This document shows positions 7,088 to 15,481 of a stretch of 64,000 nucleotides of DNA, piece after piece. The notes below the pieces were generated by a model. That model was not told the DNA's origin. It made no database searches and worked only from the letters and a program-made list of their open reading frames with translations. The DNA is from Nonomuraea coxensis DSM 45129 (GTDB taxonomy: Bacteria; Actinomycetota; Actinomycetes; Streptosporangiales; Streptosporangiaceae), in the NCBI RefSeq assembly GCF_019397265.1, contig NZ_CP068985.1, positions 6,254,001 to 6,318,000 of the forward strand, written 5' to 3'. Within the stretch, counting starts at the first letter, position 1; the number at the start of each line of letters is the position of its first letter. A program made the position numbers and the translations under genes.

Positions 7088-9546
7088 CGATCCCCCTCTG
7101 TTGCGCGGGCCGCCGGGCGGCCGATGATCGACAGGACGGTGGCGACGGCGCCGGCCGCGCGGCGCTCGTCCAGGTCGTGGGCGTCGTCCCCGCCGCGTTC
7201 GTGTCCCGCCGAGCGCAGGCGCTCCCCGATCGAACGGCGCTCCGGGGCGGCGAACGCGCCGAACGTACGGCGCAGCAGCGGCAGCACGTCGGTGAACTGC
7301 TCGGCGGACAGCCCCGTGAGCCAGCCGTCCACCAGGGCGAGCAGCCGCGCGTCGTGCACCAGCAGCAGCCCGCCCCCGCTCAGGAAGCCCTCGACCCAGG
7401 ACGCCGCCCGTGCCGGCGTCTGCCCGCGCGACATGGCCCGGGACATGCGGTCGCCGGCGTCGTCGAGCTCCCCGCAGTCGAGGAGGATCCGGGTGAGCCG
7501 CCCCTCGACGAGCCCGTGCAGATCCCGCCGATCACTGAGCCCCCGCAACGTCGCCACCCAACGCTCCCGCTCCCGGCCACCCTCCACCCCCTCAACCCGC
7601 CCTGACTCCCGCTGGGTGTCTGAGGGCCGCCCCTTCTCCCCCTGAAGGTCCTCGGTCCGTGCCGACTCCGGCTGGACGCCTGAGGCCCGCCCCGGCTCCC
7701 GCTGGGTGTCTGAGGCCAGCCTCTTCTCCTCCTGAAGGTCCTCGGCCCGTGCGGCGGGTCCTGTGTGTTCGGTGAGGAGGGCGACGGCGGAGTGGACGGC
7801 GTCGACGTGTTTGAGCAGGTCGGCAGCAGCGTCGTCGTCCAGGCCGGTCACGGCGACCGGCAGCCCGATCCTGATCCGGTCCAGCATCGAGCGGACGATC
7901 ACCGCCAGCCCCTCGGCCGGGGTGCCGCGCACGTCGCCGTAGCGGTGGGCGCGGACCATCGCGGGCAGCGCCGCCATGAGGTGCGTGACGTCGGTGTCCA
8001 GGGCGGCCCGCGCCGACAGGGCCGCGAGCACGGCGGGCAGCGCCTCCGGCAGCCCGGCCAGCAGGCACTGCTCGACCAGCGCCGTCAGCTCCGCCAGCGC
8101 CGCCGAGCCGGTCCCGGCGAGGTCGGCGGCCCGCCGGACGGCCGCCGCGGCGACGGTGGTGCCGAGCGCGGCGTGCTCGATCAGCGCGAGGTCGTGCTCC
8201 GGCCGCCACCGCAGGGTCCACGTCTCGCGGAAGGTGCCCTTGCCGCGCGCCTGCCCCGGCGTGCCCCAGCCCACCTCCAGCAGCCGCAGCCGGTGCAGCA
8301 GGTGGCTGCGTTCGAGGTCGAGGGGCTTGCGCAGGTCGAGGTCGAGCTCGCGGTCGAGCGCCTCCGGCCGCAGCCGCAGCCGCCGCTGCTGGTCGCGCAG
8401 GTCACGCTGGAGCGGCACCATCGGCACGCCGTCGGGGACGTGGCCGAGCCGGTCGCCGACGACCAGCCGCCGCTGGATCAGCTCCACCGCGAGGTCGTCG
8501 CCCTCGCACAGGACGGCCCTCGCCGCCTCGGTGACCTCGCTCAGCCCGGCCAGGGGCCGGCCGCGGAGCGCGGCCAGGCTCCCGGCGAGCCGTACGGACT
8601 CGATGACGTGCGCGGACGACACCGCGAGCCCTTCGTCGCGGAGCACCCTGGCCGCCTCGGCCAGCCACCGCTCCACCGGGCGGTCGGGCACGGTGAACAG
8701 GTGGTGGTACCAGCCCGGCGAGGTGACGCCCGCGCCGTAGCCGCTCCGGGAGGCGAGCCGGCCGTACGTCCACGGCACCCAGGTCAGCTCCGCCTTCACC
8801 TTGGGCAGGCCGCGCAGCAGCGCGTTGTCGGCCGCGGCGGACGGCAGTGGGCCGGCCAGCGCGGGCACGTGCCAGGCGCCGCAGACCACGGCGACGCGGG
8901 TGTGGCCCTGCTTGAGTGCGGCGCGTACGGTCCTGCGCATGTGGGCCTCGCGCCTGGCCTCCCGCTCGTCGGGGACGTGACCCTCGCGTACGGCGGCCAT
9001 GGCCTCGGCGATCACCTCGAACCACCGCACCGGCCCGCCCGCCGGCCCGTCCGCCGGCCCGCCGCCGCCGGGCTCGGAGCGGTGCTCGACGACGTCCTCC
9101 CACCAGCGTTCGGGGTCGTCGTAGCCGGCCGCGGCGGCGAGCGCGCCGATGGGGTCGGCCCGCCGCGCGTCGGGCGGCTCGCCCTCGCCGTCCCGCGGGT
9201 CCTCGGCCAGGGTGTGCGCGGCCGGCAGGTCGCAGAAACCCACGGGCACGCCGGCCGCCACGCCGTACAGGATGGCCTGCCACTCCGGCGAGAACCGGGC
9301 GAACGGCCAGAACGCCGCCCGGGACGGCGCCCCCGGCACGTGCGCCAGCAGCGCGACGGGCGGCTCAAGGCCAGGGGCGAGCCGGACGAGCGCGTCGGCC
9401 TCGGGCGGCCCCTCGATGAGGATCGCGTCGGGACGCAGGCGTTCGAGCTCGGCGCGCACGGCCCGGGCCGAGCCCGGCCCGTGATGGCGCACGCCGAGCA
9501 CCGTCACCCGCGGCTCCCCCGCCGCGAACGCTCCGGACGTGGTCAT
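7084..9546 (-). CDS. DUF5682-family protein
   Basis: 820 residues from ATG 9546, which overlaps the MoxR stop (ATGA). The N-terminal domain has VLGVRHHGPGSAR (16-28), Glu45 in LIEGPP and GAWH (223-226). This H/E/GxxH pattern resembles the TraB/ChaN/EreA-like hydrolase superfamily. That resemblance is my inference; DUF5682 itself has no known function. The C-terminal half is helical. An in-frame 90-bp tandem duplication (EDLQEEKR / EDLQGEKG) inserts a charged linker near residues 600-650. It is cytosolic and encoded between the MoxR ATPase and the VWA protein. Confidence 0.82.
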   Translation of the reverse strand: MTTSGAFAAGEPRVTVLGVRHHGPGSARAVRAELERLRPDAILIEGPPEADALVRLAPGLEPPVALLAHVPGAPSRAAFWPFARFSPEWQAILYGVAAGVPVGFCDLPAAHTLAEDPRDGEGEPPDARRADPIGALAAAAGYDDPERWWEDVVEHRSEPGGGGPADGPAGGPVRWFEVIAEAMAAVREGHVPDEREARREAHMRRTVRAALKQGHTRVAVVCGAWHVPALAGPLPSAAADNALLRGLPKVKAELTWVPWTYGRLASRSGYGAGVTSPGWYHHLFTVPDRPVERWLAEAARVLRDEGLAVSSAHVIESVRLAGSLAALRGRPLAGLSEVTEAARAVLCEGDDLAVELIQRRLVVGDRLGHVPDGVPMVPLQRDLRDQQRRLRLRPEALDRELDLDLRKPLDLERSHLLHRLRLLEVGWGTPGQARGKGTFRETWTLRWRPEHDLALIEHAALGTTVAAAAVRRAADLAGTGSAALAELTALVEQCLLAGLPEALPAVLAALSARAALDTDVTHLMAALPAMVRAHRYGDVRGTPAEGLAVIVRSMLDRIRIGLPVAVTGLDDDAAADLLKHVDAVHSAVALLTEHTGPAARAEDLQEEKRLASDTQREPGRASGVQPESARTEDLQGEKGRPSDTQRESGRVEGVEGGRERERWVATLRGLSDRRDLHGLVEGRLTRILLDCGELDDAGDRMSRAMSRGQTPARAASWVEGFLSGGGLLLVHDARLLALVDGWLTGLSAEQFTDVLPLLRRTFGAFAAPERRSIGERLRSAGHERGGDDAHDLDERRAAGAVATVLSIIGRPAARATEGDR
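7606..7755. repeat. 90-bp tandem duplication in the DUF5682 gene
   Basis: CTCCCGCTGGGTGTCTGAG occurs at 7606 and again at 7696, and the CCTGAAGGTCCTCGG segments also recur 90 bases apart. The second copy diverges after about 60 bases. The product is two 30-residue Glu/Arg/Gln-rich units in a linker. Confidence 0.85.
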
Positions 9547-10607
9547 GTGGCCTCGCGGCAGGCTCGGTAGAAGTCGCGCCAGTCGGAGCGCTCGCGGACC
9601 ACGGTCTCCAGGTATTCGCGCCACACCACCCGGTCGGACACCGGCTCCTGCACCACGGCCCCCACGATCCCGGCGGCGACGTCGGCCGGACGCAGGACGC
9701 CGTCGCCGAAGTGGGCGGCCAGCGCGATGCCGCTGGTCAGCACGGAGATGGCCTCGGCCGTGGACAGCGTGCCGCTCGGCGACTTGAGCTTGGTGCGCCC
9801 GTCCTCGGTGACGCCCGCGCGCAGCTCGCGGAAGACCGTCACCACCCGCCGGATCTCCTCCAGCCCCGTGACCGTCTCCGGCAGCTCCAGCGAACGCCCG
9901 AGCTGGGCGACGCGCCGGGCGACGATGTCGACCTCCTCCTCGGCGGTCGCCGGCACCGGCAGCACGACGGTGTTGAAGCGGCGGCGCAGCGCGCTGGACA
10001 GCTCGTTGACGCCGCGGTCACGGTCGTTGGCGGTGGCGATGACGTTGAAGCCGCGTTCGGCCTGCACCTCGCGGTTGAGCTCGGGGATCGGCAGCGTCTT
10101 CTCCGACAGCACGGTGATCAGCGCGTCCTGGACGTCGGACGGCATGCGGGTCAGCTCCTCGACCCTGGCGACGCGCCCCTCGGCCATGGCCCGCATGACG
10201 GGCGACGGGGTGAGCGCGTCGAGCGAGGGGCCCTCGGCGAGGAGGCGGGCGTAGTTCCAGCCGTAGCGCACGGCCTCCTCGGCGGTGCCGGCCGTGCCCT
10301 GCACGAGCAGCGTGGAGTCGCCGCTGACGGCGGCGGCGAGGTGTTCGGACAGCCAGGTCTTGGCGGTGCCGGGCACGCCGAGCAGCAGCAGCGCGCGGTC
10401 GGTGGCGAGCGTGGCGACGGCGACCTCGACGATGCGGCGGGGGCCGATGTACTTGGGGGTGACGCGGTCGCCGTCGCCCAGCACGTAGGTGGTGACCGCC
10501 CACGGCGACAGCCGCCAGCCGGGCGGGCGCGGCCGGTCGTCGTCCTTGGCGAGGAGGGCGAGCTCCTCGGCGTACTGGTCTTCCGCGTGCGGGCGCAGGA
10601 CGGTCAT
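9543..10607 (-). CDS. MoxR-family AAA+ ATPase
   Basis: 354 residues. Walker A is GVPGTAKT (77-84). The Walker B position reads RVEELTR (151-157), with Glu153 where Asp is usual in MoxR proteins. Sensor 1 is ATANDRD, and ALRRRFNTVVLP follows as the arginine-finger region. ATG 10607 overlaps the DUF5691 stop, and the gene's own stop overlaps the DUF5682 start. MoxR ATPases are ring-forming chaperones that partner with VWA proteins, and a VWA gene is in the same operon. Client unknown. Confidence 0.88.
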   Translation of the reverse strand: MTVLRPHAEDQYAEELALLAKDDDRPRPPGWRLSPWAVTTYVLGDGDRVTPKYIGPRRIVEVAVATLATDRALLLLGVPGTAKTWLSEHLAAAVSGDSTLLVQGTAGTAEEAVRYGWNYARLLAEGPSLDALTPSPVMRAMAEGRVARVEELTRMPSDVQDALITVLSEKTLPIPELNREVQAERGFNVIATANDRDRGVNELSSALRRRFNTVVLPVPATAEEEVDIVARRVAQLGRSLELPETVTGLEEIRRVVTVFRELRAGVTEDGRTKLKSPSGTLSTAEAISVLTSGIALAAHFGDGVLRPADVAAGIVGAVVQEPVSDRVVWREYLETVVRERSDWRDFYRACREAT

Positions 10608-11995
10608 GGGTGCTCCTTCGTCGGTCTCATGACCGGGGCGCTGTCGGACATCTCGGGCAACAACTCCTTGTGCAGGTCGGCGCGGAACCGCAGCAGGGCC
10701 GCGACCTGCTGGATCGGCTCGACCGGCGAATAGCTCTCGGCCAGCGGGAACAGCGCGGGGTCGATGTGCTCGCCGGCCAGCTTGACCAGCTCGCCGAGGT
10801 TCCACGGCTGCGTGGCCGCCACTTTGACGATCTTGTGGAGGACGGCCGTGGCCAGCTCCTCCTTCCACGGGGACGACACGCCGCCGAGCACCATGATGAG
10901 CTGGCTGTCGGGCTCGTGCCCGCGGACGAAACCGGCCGCCAGGTCCTGCTGCTCCTGCGGGGGCAGCGACACCAGCAGGTCGGCGATCGGGTCCCAGCCG
11001 AACATCGCCCGCGCCCACCCGGGGTCGCGCTGGAGCACGGCGGCGCGTACCCAGGCGGTCCTGACGTCGGCGTCCCAGTCGGGGACGCGCATGGCCAGCA
11101 GCCGCTCGGGCGGATGGCCCCATGCCGCGAGCGGGGCGCGGGAGATGAGCTGCTGGAGCCACCAGGCGCGCTCGCCGAGGCCGCGCGGCGCCTTGGGGCG
11201 GATGCCGTCGCGTTCCATCGCCTTGTCACACGCCTGGGGGGCCTCGATGAGGATGAGGTCGCCGGTGACGGTGACGCACGACCGCAGCCGCTCGGCCATG
11301 CGCCGCGCCATGCGGGAGCCGGGGAGGCGGGTGAGGAGGTTGGCGGCCGTCTGGCGCACCTCGCGGCGGCGGTCGTCGAGCGCGGCCTCCAGGAACGGCT
11401 CGTCGGCCATGCTCAGCCCGTCGGACAGCAGCGCGACGAACTCGGCCCGGTCGTCCGGCGTCTCCCGCTCCCACGTGCTCTCCAGCAGCAGCCTGGCCTC
11501 GCCGGGGTCGGCCGCGCGCAGCGCCCGCAGGTGGGCGCGGCGGTCGGCGGGGCCGCCGAGCTCCCACGTCTCGCCCGTGGGCTCCGCCAGCAGGTAGGCC
11601 CACGCCGGGTTGAGGCCGGCCAGCCACCTGCCGCGCCGGCCGGCCAGCACGCCGAGGTGTGCCCGGATGGAGCCGTCGCGGCGGCCGCGGTCGAGCAGGT
11701 CGGGCAGCATGCGCGGGGGGACGCGGCAGCCTGTCGCCGCCGCCGCGGCCAGCCACTCGGGCAGCAGCCGCTCGTGCTCGCCGCCCAGGATCCGGGCCAG
11801 CCGCTCGGCCGCCCGCCGCCCGACCGCCGGGCGGTCCTCGGCGGGGGCGGGCTCCGGCGGCGCCACCGGGCCGAGCCGCCGCCCGGCCCGCAGCCGCGCC
11901 ACCTCGACGGCCGCGTCCTCCAGCAGGACGCCGTGGTACGGCCGCCGATCGGTGCCCACGAGCGCCGCCGACGTCAACTCCTCCCACCGACTCAC
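10604..11995 (-). CDS. DUF5691-family HEAT-like protein
   Basis: About 463 residues, beginning with SRWEELTSAALVGTDRR. It is almost entirely helical with HEAT/ARM-like stretches, for example DDRRREVRQTAANLL, suggesting a scaffold. GGAGG lies 8 bases before GTG 11995 and 5 before GTG 11998; I prefer 11995. The stop overlaps the MoxR start. DUF5691 is known to me only as a partner in this type of cluster, so a role as an adaptor for the MoxR ATPase is inference from context. Confidence 0.78.
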   Translation of the reverse strand: MSRWEELTSAALVGTDRRPYHGVLLEDAAVEVARLRAGRRLGPVAPPEPAPAEDRPAVGRRAAERLARILGGEHERLLPEWLAAAAATGCRVPPRMLPDLLDRGRRDGSIRAHLGVLAGRRGRWLAGLNPAWAYLLAEPTGETWELGGPADRRAHLRALRAADPGEARLLLESTWERETPDDRAEFVALLSDGLSMADEPFLEAALDDRRREVRQTAANLLTRLPGSRMARRMAERLRSCVTVTGDLILIEAPQACDKAMERDGIRPKAPRGLGERAWWLQQLISRAPLAAWGHPPERLLAMRVPDWDADVRTAWVRAAVLQRDPGWARAMFGWDPIADLLVSLPPQEQQDLAAGFVRGHEPDSQLIMVLGGVSSPWKEELATAVLHKIVKVAATQPWNLGELVKLAGEHIDPALFPLAESYSPVEPIQQVAALLRFRADLHKELLPEMSDSAPVMRPTKEHP

Positions 11996-12012
11996 CACAC
12001 CAGCCTCCGCAA

Positions 12013-12064
12013 CTCGCCCCGCCCACTCACCACGCCGCCCCCCGCCGCTCGCCCCGCCCACTCA
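12013..12064. repeat. 17-bp direct repeat in the SWIM-DUF5691 gap
   Basis: CTCGCCCCGCCCACTCA occurs at 12013-12029 and 12048-12064. It fills part of the only sizeable gap (118 bases) inside the cluster. It may be duplicated spacer DNA or a regulatory site; nothing more can be read. Confidence 0.6.
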
Positions 12065-12113
12065 GCCGGGGGCTTCACGCGGTCGCGGGGTGGCGTCGTC
12101 GCTCGTACGGGGA

Positions 12114-13427
12114 TCACAGGATCACCGCCACTCCGTCGTCGTCCCAGGTGGTGAGGGGGCGTAGGCCCCGAGGTGTCCACTCGGCCGCCACCGTCAGCGG
12201 ACGGCCGCCCGACACCGCGAGGAGTCGCCAGGGGTCGCGGGCGGCGGGATGCAGCGGGAGCCCGCCGATCGCGGCCCGTTCGGGGACGACGTCCGCCAGC
12301 ACCAACGGCCACGACTCCACCCATGGGTCCTCCCCGACGGCGCGGGCGACCTCCTCCAGCGCCTCCTCGGGCGACCTGCCCGGCGGCGGGCCGGCGGCGG
12401 GGACGGTGCCGTGCCGGTCGGCGACCAGCGCCCGCAGGGGGGCCGCGCCAGGGTAGAAGGTGACGTCGGCGTCGAGGGTGACGCCGGTGACCAGCGTCGC
12501 GTCCAAGGGCTGGCCCGGCGGCGCGAACGACAGCACCAGCGCCGCCCGCCCGCTCTTCCGCCCGCGCAGCCACACCCGGCGCGCGGTCAGGCGGTCCTGC
12601 GTCTCGTCGCGGCGGCCCAGGACGTCCCAGTGGTCGCGGAGGGCCGGGCCGGCCAGCACCTCGTCCCGCGTGACGGGGAACCCGGCGCGGACGAGGACGG
12701 TGCGGGCCAGCGGAGCGGGCAGCTCGGCACGCCGGCGGTAGGCGACGGCGAGCAGGTTGATCAGCGCGTATTCGGCCAGGAGCCGCCCCGGCCAGTCGTC
12801 GCCCGCCCGGACCTGGGCCAGCCTCGACACCATGCCGGCGACGCCGGGGGCCTGGGCGTCGATGAGGCGCTTGGCCAGGCCGTCCCACTCGTGCTCGGCC
12901 GCCCCCGCGAGCCCTTGCCGCACCTGGTCGGCCAGCCACCGCTCCACCTCGGCCAGCCCGGCTCCCACCCGCCCGTGCCGCACCGACTCCGCCCCGGTCT
13001 GCCCCGTCAGGCCGGCTGGGGCGGGGTGCTGGTCCGGGGTGCGGGTGGGCCGCTGCCGGCTCGCTCGGCGGGTGCGGGCGGCGAGCCATTCGGCGGCCCA
13101 GGCCGGGGCCGGGTCGCCCTCCGGCGCCCCGTCGCCCGCCCACAGCAGCAACAGCCCGAGCGCGTGCTTGCAGGGGAACTTACGGCTGGGGCAGGTGCAG
13201 CGGTAGGCGGGCTCGCTCAGGTCGACGCACGCCAGGTAGGGCTGGGCCCCGCTGCCTCCGCACGCGCCGTAGAGCAGCGTGCCGGCCACGCCGCGCACCT
13301 GCCATCGACCCGGCGACGCCACGCCCTGCGCGGCCTTCGCCGAGGCCGCGTCGGGGGCGAGGGCGAGCACCTGATCACGGCTCCACCGTTCGATCACCTG
13401 CCGCAGACTAGCCACTCCGACCGACAT
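12114..13427 (-). CDS. SWIM zinc-finger protein, first gene of the MoxR/VWA cluster
   Basis: 437 residues. A SWIM finger, CxCx6CxH, is formed by Cys77, Cys79, Cys86 and His88 (YRCTCPSRKFPCKHALGL). SWIM domains bind DNA or proteins. The rest of the chain has no motif I recognise and is broken by a Pro/Arg/Gln-rich linker (about 115-150). It precedes the DUF5691 gene by about 118 bases on the same strand. In other actinomycetes I recall the same gene order, which supports a functional unit. Confidence 0.85.
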   Translation of the reverse strand: MSVGVASLRQVIERWSRDQVLALAPDAASAKAAQGVASPGRWQVRGVAGTLLYGACGGSGAQPYLACVDLSEPAYRCTCPSRKFPCKHALGLLLLWAGDGAPEGDPAPAWAAEWLAARTRRASRQRPTRTPDQHPAPAGLTGQTGAESVRHGRVGAGLAEVERWLADQVRQGLAGAAEHEWDGLAKRLIDAQAPGVAGMVSRLAQVRAGDDWPGRLLAEYALINLLAVAYRRRAELPAPLARTVLVRAGFPVTRDEVLAGPALRDHWDVLGRRDETQDRLTARRVWLRGRKSGRAALVLSFAPPGQPLDATLVTGVTLDADVTFYPGAAPLRALVADRHGTVPAAGPPPGRSPEEALEEVARAVGEDPWVESWPLVLADVVPERAAIGGLPLHPAARDPWRLLAVSGGRPLTVAAEWTPRGLRPLTTWDDDGVAVIL

Positions 13428-13452
13428 TTCGCGGGCCCCTGGACTCGGCCGG

Positions 13453-13600
13453 GTGGAGCTCAGGACCTACCCCGACGGGCCGTCCGTCCACGTCGCCGAC
13501 GAGGCCGCCGCCCCGGACCTCCTCCCCCATCCGGAGGGCGGCTGGTTCCTGCCCCACGTGGTCAGGTCGGACGAGGTCTGGCTGTGGCACCGCGGCGGCT
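13453..13600 (+). pseudogene. Relic of a DUF985-type cupin gene
   Basis: From GTG 13453 the frame reads LLPHPEGGWF and, after only three further residues, RSDEVWLWHRGG. In DUF985 cupins these two blocks (HPEGG and SDE-W-WH) are normally separated by roughly 30 residues, and about 80 more residues follow. Here the middle is missing and the frame runs into the antisense of the sigma-factor gene. I infer an internally deleted, truncated remnant. The match is from memory of the family motifs. Confidence 0.5.
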
Positions 13601-14521
13601 TCAGCCGAGGCCGATCCAGGCCGTCAGGCCCGCGCTCGCGCCGCGCCGGCACAGGCGGGCCAGCGACTCGCGTTCGAGCTGGCGCACCCAGTGCGAGGTC
13701 AGTCCCATGCGGTCGGCGACCTGGCGGGGGGTGTGCTCGTCCTGGCCGTCCAGGCCGAAGCGCATCCGTACGATCATCGCCTGGCGCGGCGCCAGCCCCG
13801 CCACCAGCGTGGCCAGCGTCTCCTTCAGCGCCTTCCGCTCGGCGGTCTCCACGGGCGTCAGGCCGCCGGGGTCCTCGACGAGGTCGCCGGGCGCGAGGTC
13901 GAGGCTGACGCAGCCCTGGGAGACCCGGCGCAGCAGGACGAGCTTGGCGGGTTTCTCGCCGAGGTGGGCGGCCAGCTCCTCCTCGGTGGGGGTGCGGCCG
14001 AGGCGCTGGGTGACGACGCTCTCGGCCTGCGCCAGCTTGCCGAGCTCGTCCTGGACGCCGATCGGCAGCCGCATGGTGTGCGCGTGCTCCAGCCCTTGCT
14101 GGATGTACTTGCGGATCCACCAGGTGGCGCAGGTGGAGAAGCGGTGGCCGCGGGTGTGGTCGAAGCGTTCGACGGCCTCGATGAGGCCCAGGTTGCCGTC
14201 CTGGACGACGTCGGCCCAGGACATGCCGCGGTAGGCGTACCGTTTGGCGACGGCGACCACGAGGCGCAGGTTCGCCCTGATCAGGTGCTCGCGGGCGGCC
14301 TGGCCGTCGGCGGCCAGCTCCTCCAGGCCGGGCCGGGCGCCGTCCGTGGCGAGCAGGCGGGCGGCGGTCCTGCCGGCCGCGACGCGCTCGGCCAGCGCGA
14401 TCTCCTCCTCGGCGGTCAGCAGCGGCGTGCGGCCGATGCGCGCCAGGTAGTCGCCGAGGTGGTCGGCCTGCGGCCCGGCCTCGCGCGCCGTATGTGAGCC
14501 GTTCGACCCCACGATGCTCAT
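13601..14521 (-). CDS. Sigma-70 factor, primary-like (group 2)
   Basis: 306 residues. It has region 1.2 (LGDYLARIGRTPLLTAEEE), region 2 (LIRANLRLVVAVAKRYAYRG; FSTCATWWIRKYIQQ), region 3 and region 4 with TPRQVADRMGLTSHWVRQLE as the -35-binding helix-turn-helix. It lacks the long acidic N-terminus of HrdB/SigA. Region 2.3 reads MSWADVVQDGN instead of the usual MPFLDLIQEGN, so it is an alternative member of the primary family. ATG 14521. It is monocistronic by its surroundings. The promoter set it serves is unknown. Confidence 0.88.
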   Translation of the reverse strand: MSIVGSNGSHTAREAGPQADHLGDYLARIGRTPLLTAEEEIALAERVAAGRTAARLLATDGARPGLEELAADGQAAREHLIRANLRLVVAVAKRYAYRGMSWADVVQDGNLGLIEAVERFDHTRGHRFSTCATWWIRKYIQQGLEHAHTMRLPIGVQDELGKLAQAESVVTQRLGRTPTEEELAAHLGEKPAKLVLLRRVSQGCVSLDLAPGDLVEDPGGLTPVETAERKALKETLATLVAGLAPRQAMIVRMRFGLDGQDEHTPRQVADRMGLTSHWVRQLERESLARLCRRGASAGLTAWIGLG

Positions 14522-14729
14522 CTCGCCTCCTGATCACTCCGGCTCCCATGACATCGCCGGGGCGGGGGGCGGGCCTAGCGGCGAAAGTCCCTTTCGTCAG
14601 GGACCTCCGGCAAGTGCGCGGCCGGGTCGTGGGCCGGCGGGTTCTTCGACGGGGTGCGGCGGCGATGCTCCGGGGGGCCGCGAGGCGCCGGCGGACCTGG
14701 CGGCCGGCGGCCGGCCGGTGAACGCGAAA

Positions 14730-14753
14730 GTGGCCGACCATGTGGTCGGCCAC
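14730..14753 (-). terminator. Hairpin in the sigma factor - DoxX gap
   Basis: GTGGCCGACCA (14730-14740) and TGGTCGGCCAC (14743-14753) form an almost loopless 10-11-base stem downstream of the DoxX stop at 14815. The rest of the gap 14522-14729 is GC-rich sequence upstream of the sigma gene in which I see no gene. Confidence 0.55.
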
Positions 14754-14814
14754 GTTCTGTCGGGGATCTCGGTCCTGCGGGAGGCCGGCTCCGGGAGCGG
14801 AGCGGGCGGCCCGG

Positions 14815-15345
14815 CTACCTGAGCCACGCGTTCCGGCGGACGATCGGCAGGTTGCCGAGGCCGAGGGTGGCGCCGGCGTTCGCGAGGGCCAGGCCGACGA
14901 GGACGATCGAGTAGATGATGTGGTCGTCCATGAACGGGTTGGTGGTGAGGGGCAGTTCGGCCGCCCACATGAGCACCAGCATCAGGCTCCCGGCGACGGC
15001 CGCGATCCGCAGGCCGACACCGAGGACGAGCGCGGTCCCGACGCCGAGCAGGCCGAGCATGAACAGCCAGTCCACCCAGACCTGTCCGGCCAGCGCGCTG
15101 AAGAAGCCGCCGAGGGCGTTCTCGCCGGTGCCCTTGAGGAAGCCGGTGGTGGGGCTGCCGCCGTTGATCCACGCCTTGGCCGCCGGGGTGGCGAAGCCCC
15201 AGCCGAAGGTCTTGTCCAGGAAGGCCCAGAGGAAGACCCAGCCGATCGAGATGCGGGCGGCGGCCCAGACGTAGTCGACGGGGCGGCGCGCTCTTTCTTC
15301 GGCGACGTAGGTCTGGGCGGCGTGCTTGCTGACTGTGGCGGTCAT
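14815..15345 (-). CDS. DoxX/DoxD-like integral membrane protein
   Basis: 176 residues with four hydrophobic helices. The segment WVFLWAFLDKTFGWGF is typical of DoxD-like proteins, relatives of the thiosulfate:quinone oxidoreductase large subunit; many have other or unknown redox roles. AAGGAAG precedes ATG 15345. A GGGCCTTTGGTCC box lies about 100 bases upstream, shared in form with two boxes near the universal stress gene. Quinone-linked redox function is family inference. Confidence 0.82.
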   Translation of the reverse strand: MTATVSKHAAQTYVAEERARRPVDYVWAAARISIGWVFLWAFLDKTFGWGFATPAAKAWINGGSPTTGFLKGTGENALGGFFSALAGQVWVDWLFMLGLLGVGTALVLGVGLRIAAVAGSLMLVLMWAAELPLTTNPFMDDHIIYSIVLVGLALANAGATLGLGNLPIVRRNAWLR

Positions 15346-15443
15346 GACGGCTTCCTTTCCGTGGATGGTGCGTCGTGCTTCTCGTACCTCAAGAACACCG
15401 CTTTACACGGTTTTTACGCAGAGCCGTACGGCCCGCCCCGTCC

Positions 15444-15456
15444 GGGCCTTTGGTCC
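15444..15456. promoter_or_regulatory. DosR-like box upstream of the DoxX gene
   Basis: GGGCCTTTGGTCC fits the pattern GGGCCnnnGGnCC found twice more at 17128 and 17150. It lies in the 136-base gap between the CBS-BON stop and the DoxX start. Confidence 0.5.
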
Positions 15457-15481
15457 TCACCTCGGGCCGGGCAGGCGCCCG

